Shown: piece after piece, positions 1 through 5,492 of the stretch | Layout: every line of letters starts with the position of its first letter | Numbering within the stretch: position 1 is the stretch's first letter | Source of the DNA: Frankiales bacterium | GTDB lineage: Bacteria; Actinomycetota; Actinomycetes; Mycobacteriales; SCTD01 | Length of the DNA stretch: 6,986 bases | NCBI GenBank assembly: GCA_025965755.1 | Contig: JAOPWI010000235.1 | Coordinates: 1 to 6,986 of the forward strand | Direction: 5' to 3' | Position numbers and translations under genes: made by a program | Notes under the pieces: model-generated | Databases searched by the model: none | What the model saw: the letters and a program-made list of their open reading frames with translations, nothing else | What the model was told of the DNA's origin: nothing

Positions 1-531
1 CACCGCAGCCAGCTCAACCCGCTCGAGGAGGCGGCCGCCTACAGCCAGCTGCTGTCGGACTTCGGGACGACGCACGAGGAGCTGGCGCAGCGGATCGGCC
101 GCAGCCGCCCCCAGATCAGCAACACCCTGCGCCTGCTGGGCCTGCCGCCCGCCGTCCAGCGCCGGGTCGCGGCCGGCGTGCTGTCGGCCGGGCACGCCCG
201 GGCGATCCTCGGCCTGGCCACCCCGGAGGCGCAGGACGCGATGGCGGCGCGCGTCGTCGCCGAGGGCATGAGCGTGCGGGCGGTCGAGGAGGCCGTCGCG
301 CTCGCCGGCAGCGACCCCGACGACGACGAGCCGGTCCGGCGCCGTCCGCGCGCGCAGGTCCCCGTGGAGTACGTCGCGGTGGCCGACCGGCTGGCCGACC
401 GCCTCGAGACCCGTGTCAAGGTCGACGGCGGCGCCGGCCGCAAGGGCCGCATCGTCGTGGAGTTCGGCGGTCCCGAGGACCTGCTGCGGATCGTCGGGCT
501 GCTGGCCGGCGACGAGAGCGCGGCCGACTAG
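1..531 (+). CDS. parB: Chromosome-partitioning protein ParB, 3' part (5' end lies outside the window)
   Basis: ParB binds centromere-like parS sites near the origin, spreads as a CTP-dependent clamp and works with the ParA ATPase to segregate chromosomes in the cytoplasm. The frame is open from base 1, giving 176 residues of a protein that usually has more than 300. Visible parts: LNPLEEA at residues 6-12, the hallmark at the end of the N-terminal CTP-binding domain; the helix-turn-helix region (EELAQRIGRSRPQISN, about residues 31-46, then LRLLGLP); LSAGHARAIL at about 61-70, typical of the central DNA-binding domain; an acidic and Arg-rich linker (about 100-120); and a C-terminal segment ending in IVGLLAG that fits the dimerisation domain. 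The TAG stop at 529-531 overlaps the stop of the convergent ligase gene. The N-terminal CTP-binding motifs and any upstream parA are not visible. Family assignment is firm. Confidence 0.94.
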   Translation, partial: HRSQLNPLEEAAAYSQLLSDFGTTHEELAQRIGRSRPQISNTLRLLGLPPAVQRRVAAGVLSAGHARAILGLATPEAQDAMAARVVAEGMSVRAVEEAVALAGSDPDDDEPVRRRPRAQVPVEYVAVADRLADRLETRVKVDGGAGRKGRIVVEFGGPEDLLRIVGLLAGDESAAD

Positions 532-1466
532 CGCTCGGCCGCCTGCTCGAGCAGCTGGCGCAGCAGGGCCCCGAACGACAGCCCGGCGGCGTCGACGGCC
601 ATCGGCAGCAGCGACGTCTCGGTCATGCCGGGCGCCACGTTGACCTCGAGCAGGTGCGGCGTGCCGTCGGCGTCGACGATGAGGTCGACCCGGGACAGGT
701 CACGCAGGCCCAGTGTCTGGTGGGCGGCGACGGCGACCCGGGCGACCTCCCCGGCGACCGCCTCGCTCAGCCGGGCCGGCGCGAAGTACTCCGTCTGGCC
801 GGCCGTGTAGCGGGAGGTGTAGTCGTAGACGCCCGACAGCGGGCGGACCTCGACGGCGGGCAGCGCCTGCGGCCCCTCGCCGGTGTCCACCACGGTCACG
901 GCGATCTCCGTGCCGGTGACGAACTGCTCGACCAGGGCGGCCTCGCCGTAGGAGAAGCAGGACACCATGGCGGCCGGCAGCTCGTCGGCCTTGTCCACGG
1001 CGCTGGCCCCCAGGGCGGAGCCTCCGCGGGCCGGCTTGACCATCAGCGGCAGCCCGAGGTGGGCCGTGAGCCGGTCCAGCACCGCGCCGGCGCCCAGCTC
1101 CCGGAAGGAGGAGTGCGGCAGCACCACCGAGGCGGGCGTGACCAGTCCGGCCCGCCGCCAGGCGGCCTTGGCGGTCGGCTTGTCCCAGGCGGCGCGGCAG
1201 GCGTCCGGCGTCGAGCCGACGTAGGGCGTGCCGACCAGCTCGAGCACCTCGCGCAGCGCGCCGTCCTCGCCGCCGCCACCGTGCAGGGCGACGAGCACCG
1301 CGTCGTACGGCGCGTCCTCCAGCGTGTGCAGGAGCTGCGCGTCGGCGTCGCGGACGTCGACCGCCAGGCCCTCGGCGCGCAGGGCGTCGGCGACCCGCCG
1401 GCCCGAGCGCAGCGAGACGTCGCGCTCGTGGGACAGCCCGCCGGCCAGGACGAGGTAGCGGCTCAT
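528..1466 (-). CDS. ddl: D-alanine--D-alanine ligase family protein (ATP-grasp)
   Basis: Enzymes of this family join two D-alanines with ATP in the cytoplasm to make the dipeptide that ends the peptidoglycan stem. The 312-residue product has the length of the short (E. coli DdlB-like) class. Visible motifs: HERDVSLRSG at 13-22 (Glu14 matches the substrate-binding Glu), HGGGGEDG at 62-69, PYVGS at 81-85, KPARGGSALG at 144-153 (Ser150), VYDY at 213-216 (the catalytic Tyr region), RVD at 259-261, and LEVN at 273-276, so the Mg-binding Asp261, Glu274 and Asn276 are present. The Tyr region argues for D-Ala rather than D-lactate as acceptor. The SREGSS-type and NTSPG-type motifs of E. coli are altered to ARGGSA and NVAPG. 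The frame stays open to 1928, but residues upstream of the ATG at 1466 do not look like the family. That ATG overlaps the aminotransferase stop (ATGA), which indicates coupled translation. Many actinobacteria carry a longer ddl elsewhere, so this may be a paralogue. Confidence 0.87.
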   Translation of the reverse strand: MSRYLVLAGGLSHERDVSLRSGRRVADALRAEGLAVDVRDADAQLLHTLEDAPYDAVLVALHGGGGEDGALREVLELVGTPYVGSTPDACRAAWDKPTAKAAWRRAGLVTPASVVLPHSSFRELGAGAVLDRLTAHLGLPLMVKPARGGSALGASAVDKADELPAAMVSCFSYGEAALVEQFVTGTEIAVTVVDTGEGPQALPAVEVRPLSGVYDYTSRYTAGQTEYFAPARLSEAVAGEVARVAVAAHQTLGLRDLSRVDLIVDADGTPHLLEVNVAPGMTETSLLPMAVDAAGLSFGALLRQLLEQAAER

Positions 1467-2791
1467 GCCATGTCCGGGGCCGGCGTCTGGGCGGACGGCC
1501 GGGTGACCCGCGAGCTCGTCACCGGGCCGAAGGTCTGCAGCAGGTCCAGCTCGGCCTCGACGACGCCGGCCAGGCGGCGCACGCCCTCGCGGATGCGGTC
1601 CGGCTCGGGGAAGCAGTAGGACAGCCGCAGCTCGCGCCGGCCCTGCCCGTCGGCGTAGAAGCCGATGCCGGGCACGTACGCGACCCGGGCCGTGATCGCG
1701 CGCGGCTGCATGACCTTGGCGTCCATCCCCTCGGGCAGGGTCGTCCAGACGTAGAAGCCGCCGGCCGGGTGGGTCCACGTCGTGCCGGCCGGCATGAGCT
1801 GGGCCAGCGAGTCGAGCATCGCGTCGCGCCGCTCGCGGTAGAGGTCCTTGAACACCTCGACCTGGCCCTGCCAGTCCTGGGTGGTGAGGTACTCGACGAC
1901 GGCCATCTGGTTGAGCGCGGGCGGGCACAGCACCGACGCCTCGGCGGCGAGCACCAGCTTCTCGCGCACCGCGTGCGGCGCGAGCACCCAGCCGACCCGC
2001 AGGCCGGGCGCGAAGGTCTTGGAGAACGAGCCGAGATAGACGACGTCGTCCTCGCCGCCGCGCGCGCGGATCGCCCTCACGGGCGGGCCGTCGAAGCCGA
2101 GCAGGCCGTACGGATTGTCCTCGAGCACCAGCAGCCCGGCCTCCTGGCAGATCGCCAGGACCTCGTCCCGCCGCGGGTCCGACAGCGACGTGCCGGCCGG
2201 GTTGTGGAAGTTGGGGATCGTGTAGAGGAACTTCGCCCGGCCGCCGGCGGCGGCGATGGCCTCGCGCAGCGCCTCGGGCTGCAGCCCGTCGGCGTCCATG
2301 GCCAGGTGGCGCACCTCGGCCTGGTAGGCCGCGAAGGTGCCCAGCGCTCCGACGTAGGACGGCGCCTCGGCCAGCACCACGTCACCGGGATCGATGAAGA
2401 TCCGCGTGACGAGGTCCAGCGCGTGCTGGGAGCCGACGGTGACGACGACGTCCTCGGGGCTGGCGGCGATGCCCTCCAGCGCCATGACCTCGCAGATCAG
2501 CTCGCGCAGGGCGGGGTCGCCCTGGCCGGAGCCGTACTGCAGCGCGGTCGCGCCGCGCGTCGCCATGAGGTCGCTGAGCAGCTTGCCGACGGCATCCAGC
2601 GGCAGCGCGGTCGTGTAGGGCATGCCGCCGGCGAGCGAGACCACCTCGGGGCGGCTGGCGACGGCGAACAGCGCGCGGATCTCGGAGGCCGTCATGCCGG
2701 CGGTCCGGGCGGCGTAGCGACCGGTGAAGGCGTCCAGGGTTCCCCCCGACATCCCCCCTGACCGGCCCGGCACGACGGGGCGCTGCTCCAT
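1463..2791 (-). CDS. PLP-dependent aminotransferase, class I fold type I (LysN / 2-aminoadipate aminotransferase-like)
   Basis: This is a pyridoxal-phosphate aminotransferase of the Aro8/LysN/MocR-catalytic-domain group, lacking any N-terminal DNA-binding domain. It would move an amino group between an amino acid and a 2-oxoacid in the cytoplasm; the substrate cannot be read from sequence. From the ATG at 2791 it has 442 residues. Visible motifs: SLAGGMP at 52-58, YGSGQGDPALRE at 86-97, the cofactor-stacking region around VGSQHALD (119-126), NFHNPAG at 194-200 (Asn197), EDNPY at 224-228 (Asp225, Tyr228), and SFSKTFAPGLRVGW at 255-268 with Lys258 as the Schiff-base lysine and Arg265. LRLSYCF near the C-terminus carries the carboxylate-binding Arg. 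The start is uncertain. ATG 2791 has TAACCT six bases upstream, as in leaderless actinobacterial transcripts. ATG 2752 (429 residues) lies directly behind a G run. The stop overlaps the ddl start, so the two genes form one operon with the aminotransferase first. Confidence 0.91.
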   Translation of the reverse strand: MEQRPVVPGRSGGMSGGTLDAFTGRYAARTAGMTASEIRALFAVASRPEVVSLAGGMPYTTALPLDAVGKLLSDLMATRGATALQYGSGQGDPALRELICEVMALEGIAASPEDVVVTVGSQHALDLVTRIFIDPGDVVLAEAPSYVGALGTFAAYQAEVRHLAMDADGLQPEALREAIAAAGGRAKFLYTIPNFHNPAGTSLSDPRRDEVLAICQEAGLLVLEDNPYGLLGFDGPPVRAIRARGGEDDVVYLGSFSKTFAPGLRVGWVLAPHAVREKLVLAAEASVLCPPALNQMAVVEYLTTQDWQGQVEVFKDLYRERRDAMLDSLAQLMPAGTTWTHPAGGFYVWTTLPEGMDAKVMQPRAITARVAYVPGIGFYADGQGRRELRLSYCFPEPDRIREGVRRLAGVVEAELDLLQTFGPVTSSRVTRPSAQTPAPDMA

Positions 2792-2874
2792 GGCCTCAGG
2801 TTACCCGCGGGGTCTTCTCCTTTTCGGTGCGCCTGGTTACCCTGCGTGCAGTGCCGTCCGGATGGAGCCCTCCC
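2792..2874. promoter_or_regulatory. Divergent promoter region with two GGTTACCC copies
   Basis: This 83-base gap separates the leftward aminotransferase operon from the rightward small-membrane-protein/GNAT operon. GGTTACCC occurs twice in direct orientation (2799-2806 and 2835-2842), 36 bases apart. The left copy read on the minus strand contains TAACCT (2803 to 2798), ending six bases before ATG 2791. The right copy on the plus strand contains TACCCT (2838-2843), ending seven bases before GTG 2851. Both fit the TANNNT -10 pattern. No convincing TTGACA-like -35 element was found for either, so the assignment is tentative. Confidence 0.45.
2864..2867 (+). promoter_or_regulatory. Shine-Dalgarno GGAG of the small membrane-protein gene
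   Basis: GGAG lies seven bases before the GTG at 2875, a normal spacing. It is the main reason for preferring that start over the in-frame GTG at 2851, which could only be used on a leaderless transcript. Confidence 0.6.
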
Positions 2875-3003
2875 GTGTCTGAGCAGGTCGTACGGCCGCG
2901 TGCCCGCGCGGTCCGGCGGACCGTTGCGGGGTTTGTGCTCGGCGTGTTCGGCGGCTGGCTGATCGGATTGCTCCGCGCGCCGTCGCACCGGACCGCTCCG
3001 TGA
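2875..3003 (+). CDS. Small single-span membrane protein, 42 residues, unknown function
   Basis: I do not recognise this family. The frame begins with GTG behind a well-placed GGAG and ends with a TGA that overlaps the GTG of the acetyltransferase (GTGA), so the two are probably co-translated. Residues 1-15 are basic (Arg at 7, 9, 11, 14 and 15). Residues 16-33 (TVAGFVLGVFGGWLIGLL) form a Gly-rich hydrophobic stretch just long enough to span a membrane. A short basic and Pro-containing tail follows. The positive-inside rule would put the N-terminus in the cytoplasm; there is no signal-peptidase motif or lipobox. An in-frame GTG at 2851 would add eight residues (50 in total). Support comes from the Shine-Dalgarno site, the coupling overlap, the membrane segment and the filling of what would otherwise be a gap of about 200 bases. 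Conservation could not be tested. Confidence 0.66.
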   Translation: MSEQVVRPRARAVRRTVAGFVLGVFGGWLIGLLRAPSHRTAP

Positions 3004-3617
3004 GCCGTCGCGCGGTCTCCATCACCCTGGACAACCTCGACGACCTGCCGGTCCGCTGCCGCAGCTGCGTGTTCTGGGAGCTCGACCCGCTGGCCGGCGA
3101 GCGCGCGCTGCTGGCCGGCGACACGTCGTTCGAGAAGGAGTCGTGGGTCTCCGCGACGCTGCTGGAGTGGGGCTCCTGCGGCAAGGTCGTCTACGTCGAC
3201 GGCGCGCCGGCCGGCTTCGTGATGTACGCCCCGCCGTCCTACGTGCCGCGCTCCGTCGCCTTTCCGACCTCGCCCGTCAGCGCCGACGCGGTGCTGCTCA
3301 TGACCGGCCACGTCGTGCCCGACTTCGCCGGCGGCGGCATCGGCCGCACCCTGCTGCAGGGCGTCGCGAAGGACCTCACCCGGCGTGGCGTGCGCGCGAT
3401 CGAGGCGTTCGGCGACGAGAAGTGGGAGGCGCCGGCCTGCGTGCTGCCGGCCGAGCACCTGCGCGCCGTCGGGTTCAAGACCGTCCGGCCGCACCACCGC
3501 TTTCCGCGGCTGCGGCTCGAGCTCAAGACGGCGGTGTCCTGGCGCGAGGACGTCGAGGTCGCGCTCGAGCGGCTGCTGGGGTCGATGAGCCCGGACCCGC
3601 TGCTGCGCCCGGTCTGA
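3000..3617 (+). CDS. GNAT-family N-acetyltransferase with an N-terminal CxxC
   Basis: The 205-residue product has a GNAT fold, which transfers an acyl group from acyl-CoA to an amine; the acceptor is not predictable. The CoA pyrophosphate-binding loop is AGGGIGRTL at 110-118, preceded by the strand LLMTGHVVPDF (99-109) and followed by a helix (VAKDLTRRG). LRAVGF at 154-159 is the usual late GNAT motif. The N-terminus carries CRSCVFWEL (Cys20, Cys23), and further cysteines occur at 60 and 147, which is unusual for a cytoplasmic protein of this size and suggests a metal-binding or redox-active pair. GTG 3000 was chosen because it overlaps the TGA of the preceding small membrane-protein gene. 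Its position between parB and the cwlM-like gene, on the parB strand, matches my recollection of M. tuberculosis Rv3916c, but orthology was not tested. Confidence 0.86.
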   Translation: MSRRAVSITLDNLDDLPVRCRSCVFWELDPLAGERALLAGDTSFEKESWVSATLLEWGSCGKVVYVDGAPAGFVMYAPPSYVPRSVAFPTSPVSADAVLLMTGHVVPDFAGGGIGRTLLQGVAKDLTRRGVRAIEAFGDEKWEAPACVLPAEHLRAVGFKTVRPHHRFPRLRLELKTAVSWREDVEVALERLLGSMSPDPLLRPV

Positions 3618-3638
3618 GCGCGGCGTCCGGACGGCGCT
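3617..3638. terminator. Hairpin between the convergent GNAT and Nudix genes
   Basis: The 39-base gap between the two stop codons starts with AGCGC (3617-3621), which pairs with GCGCT (3634-3638). After a two-base bulge, CGT pairs with ACG around a CCGG loop, and the centre CGTCCGGACG (3624-3633) is a perfect palindrome. No T-run follows on either strand. It could act as a bidirectional actinobacterial hairpin terminator, but the stem is short and interrupted, and chance GC palindromes are common here. Confidence 0.35.
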
Positions 3639-3656
3639 GCGGCCCGCACGCCCACG

Positions 3657-4199
3657 TCAGGCCTGAGGGGCTGCGCCCAGGACGGCGCGGAGCAGCTCCG
3701 GCAGGTCGCTGCCGGACTGCTCCGGCAGGGCCTCGACCGGCCACCAGCGGACGTCGTCGGACTCGTCGCTGATCGCGGTCGCCGCGCCGTCGGCGGCCGT
3801 CAGCAGGTAGCGCACGTCCAGGTGGAACCGCTCGCCGCACGGGGCCGCGTGCCGGTCCAGGTGCACCGGGTCGGTCCCGACCAGCTGCAGGTCCGGGACG
3901 CCGGTCTCCTCGACGGCCTCGCGGAGCGCGGCCGCCGAAAGGTCGGTGTCGCCGACCTCGCAGTGCCCGCCCGGCTGCAGCCACAGCCGGACCTTCTTGT
4001 GCAGCACCAGCAGGACGTGCGTGCGGGAGGCGTCGAGCACGAGGGCGCTGGCGGTCAGGTGGTCGGGCGAGCCCGCGCGGCAGACCGAGGCCGGGCCGGT
4101 GGCCAGGCAGGCCAGGAACTCCCGGCGCAGCGCCTCCTGGGCGCCGTCCGGCGCCGGCCAGGAGGCGAGGGCGCCGACGGCGCGGTCGTGCAGGCTCAC
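3657..4199 (-). CDS. Nudix hydrolase with a one-residue-longer Nudix box
   Basis: Nudix enzymes hydrolyse nucleoside diphosphates linked to another moiety, or oxidised nucleotides. The substrate is unknown here. The 180-residue protein has an N-terminal helical extension of about 45 residues, then TASALVLD (49-56) opening the Nudix fold, LWLQPGGH at 72-79, and the Nudix box from Gly78 to Val101, ending in REAVEETGV with Arg93, Glu94, Glu97 and Glu98. Compared with the canonical G-x5-E-x7-RE, this has Asp84 in place of the first Glu and eight rather than seven residues before Arg93; the metal-binding REx2EE core is intact. VRWWPVEAL near residues 150-158 is the usual strand-turn after the box. 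The GTG start overlaps the TGA of the amidase-like gene (GTGA), so the two are translationally coupled. Confidence 0.89.
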   Translation of the reverse strand: MSLHDRAVGALASWPAPDGAQEALRREFLACLATGPASVCRAGSPDHLTASALVLDASRTHVLLVLHKKVRLWLQPGGHCEVGDTDLSAAALREAVEETGVPDLQLVGTDPVHLDRHAAPCGERFHLDVRYLLTAADGAATAISDESDDVRWWPVEALPEQSGSDLPELLRAVLGAAPQA

Positions 4200-5326
4200 C
4201 GGCCGGCCGTGAGGGCCTGGGCCAGGTCGGCCAGCCGCAGCACGCCGGTGGGGGCGTCGAGGTCCGGAGGCAGGTAGAGCCGCTGCACGGCCACCAGCAG
4301 CGCCTCGGCGACGGTGTCGCGGAAGGCCGGATCGGCCAGCCGGGCGGCGTCCGACCGGGAGCTGAGGTGGCCGAGCTCGACGCGCACCGCCGGCATGCGG
4401 GTGAGCCGCAGCAGTTCCCAGTTCTTGCCGTGGACGTGGCAGTCCAGCAGGTCGGTGCGGGCCACCACCTCGCGCTGCACCAGGGACGCGAGCTGCTCCC
4501 CGACGGTGGAGGTGACGCCGCTGCCGGTGCCGAAGTGGTAGCAGGCGACGCCCTCCGCGCGGGGCGAGTCGGCCCGGTCGACGTGCAGCGACAGCACCAG
4601 GTCGGCGGCGCGGTCGTTGGCGAACGCCGCCCGCTCGGCGTCGGTCGGGTTGCCGTCCGGCCCGCGGGTCAGCAGGGCGCGGACGCCCGAGGCGACCAGG
4701 CGGCCCTCCAGCCGGGCGGCGAGGTCCTCGACGATCGAGGCCTCCTCCAGCCCGAACCCGGCGGCGCCGCGGTCCCGCCCGCCGTGGCCGGGGTCCAGGA
4801 CGACCGTCTTGCCGACCAGCGAGGCGCCGGAGCGGTGCAGCTGCTCGCGCTCGCGCAGGGCGTGCGGCGAGCCGCCGGTGACCAGCCGGCCCAGCTGCTT
4901 GAGCGCGCGCAGGGTCGAGGGGCCGCAGGTGCCGTCGGCGACCAGCCCGTACTCCCGCTGGAAGCGGCGAAGCGCCTCGGACGTGCGGGTGCCGAAGACG
5001 CCGTCGACCCGGCCGGCGTCGAAGCCCAGCTCGAGCAGGCGCTCCTGAAGGGCGGCCACGTCGTCACCGGCGTACGGGCGGCTGGCGAGCGACAGCAGCC
5101 GGTCGCCCAGGCGCCAGCGGGCGGCGTGCAGGGCGGCGTACGTCTCCCGCCCGACGATGCCGTCGACCGACAGGCCGCGGCGCTGCTGGAAGGTGCGGAT
5201 GGCCTGGTCGGTGACGTCGTCGAACACGGGGTTGCCAGGAGCGGCCGGCAGCAGGCCGAGCGCCACCAGCGTGGCCTGCACCTCGGCGACGGCCGGACCG
5301 GTGCTGCCGCGGCGGTACAGCTGCAC
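4196..5326 (-). CDS. cwlM: CwlM-like protein: two peptidoglycan-binding domains plus amidase_3 fold, no signal peptide
   Basis: The 376-residue product resembles CwlM, the cytoplasmic amidase homologue that in mycobacteria is phosphorylated by PknB and stimulates MurA, the first committed step of peptidoglycan synthesis. Two peptidoglycan_binding_1 repeats are seen at about 5-66 and 82-142; each contains a FQ motif (46-47, 122-123) and a VDG turn or its variant. The amidase_3 domain runs from about 172 to 345: LDPGHGG (177-183, His181), EEAS (194-197, Glu195), LSLHVD (245-250, His248) and VRVELGHLS (314-322, Glu317). These match the three zinc ligands and catalytic Glu of active amidases. There is no hydrophobic N-terminus, so export by Sec is unlikely. 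GTG 5326 has GAGGAG upstream; the longer GTG at 5398 (24 more residues) has no Shine-Dalgarno site and lies only 33 bases from the trxA hairpin. A tail of about 25 residues contains a Thr-Gly (360-361) that could be a kinase site. Confidence 0.88.
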   Translation of the reverse strand: MQLYRRGSTGPAVAEVQATLVALGLLPAAPGNPVFDDVTDQAIRTFQQRRGLSVDGIVGRETYAALHAARWRLGDRLLSLASRPYAGDDVAALQERLLELGFDAGRVDGVFGTRTSEALRRFQREYGLVADGTCGPSTLRALKQLGRLVTGGSPHALREREQLHRSGASLVGKTVVLDPGHGGRDRGAAGFGLEEASIVEDLAARLEGRLVASGVRALLTRGPDGNPTDAERAAFANDRAADLVLSLHVDRADSPRAEGVACYHFGTGSGVTSTVGEQLASLVQREVVARTDLLDCHVHGKNWELLRLTRMPAVRVELGHLSSRSDAARLADPAFRDTVAEALLVAVQRLYLPPDLDAPTGVLRLADLAQALTAGR

Positions 5327-5330
5327 GGAG

Positions 5331-5336
5331 CTCCTC
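5331..5336 (-). promoter_or_regulatory. Shine-Dalgarno GAGGAG deciding the cwlM start
   Basis: On the minus strand GAGGAG is followed by CTCC and then the GTG at 5326. The spacing is slightly short, but this is the only good ribosome-binding site near the N-terminus. It puts the start immediately before the first peptidoglycan-binding repeat. Confidence 0.55.
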
Positions 5337-5359
5337 GGGACGGGGGTGGGGCGCCCGCC

Positions 5360-5365
5360 ACTGTA
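5360..5365 (-). promoter_or_regulatory. Candidate -10 element TACAGT for the cwlM-Nudix operon
   Basis: TACAGT on the minus strand fits TANNNT and would start a transcript near 5353, leaving a leader of about 27 bases with the GAGGAG site. No clear -35 hexamer was found. A promoter is expected somewhere between the trxA hairpin (5432) and this gene. Confidence 0.33.
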
Positions 5366-5431
5366 GGTGGGCAGGCGCAGTCTCTCGCGGAGCGTCACGT
5401 GCAGGCGATCGCCGTGCCGGGGCTCGCCGTT

Positions 5432-5476
5432 ACGCGCCCAGGCCGGGCCCCGTGTCGGGACCCGGCCTGGGCGCGT
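5432..5476 (-). terminator. Strong hairpin terminator downstream of trxA
   Basis: ACGCGCCCAGGCCGGG (5432-5447) is perfectly complementary to 5461-5476, giving a 16-bp GC-rich stem. The 13-base interior can add a CCCG/CGGG extension after one C-A mismatch. The hairpin begins 16 bases after the trxA stop codon on the minus strand. There is no U-tract, which is common for actinobacterial terminators. It separates the thioredoxin operon from the cwlM-Nudix operon. Confidence 0.82.
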
Positions 5477-5492
5477 GCGAGGTGCAGAAGGG

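Noticed and set aside
991..999. DnaA-box-like TTGTCCACG
   Set aside because: A single copy inside the ddl coding sequence, explained by ordinary codons, and with no cluster or AT-rich stretch nearby, so it is not an origin.
654..1619. Long plus-strand open frame (321 codons) opposite ddl
   Set aside because: Its translation is Gly/Arg/Ala/Gln-rich low-complexity sequence without family motifs, and it is antisense to a ligase with complete catalytic motifs. Such frames arise from strong GC codon bias.
1467..1928. Upstream 154-codon extension of the ligase frame
   Set aside because: It lies within the aminotransferase coding sequence, reads as Arg/Pro/Gly-rich low complexity, and the true ATG at 1466 gives the exact family N-terminus.
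1769..2761. Plus-strand open frame of 330 codons opposite the aminotransferase
   Set aside because: No recognisable domain, and its composition mirrors the reverse complement of the aminotransferase codons.
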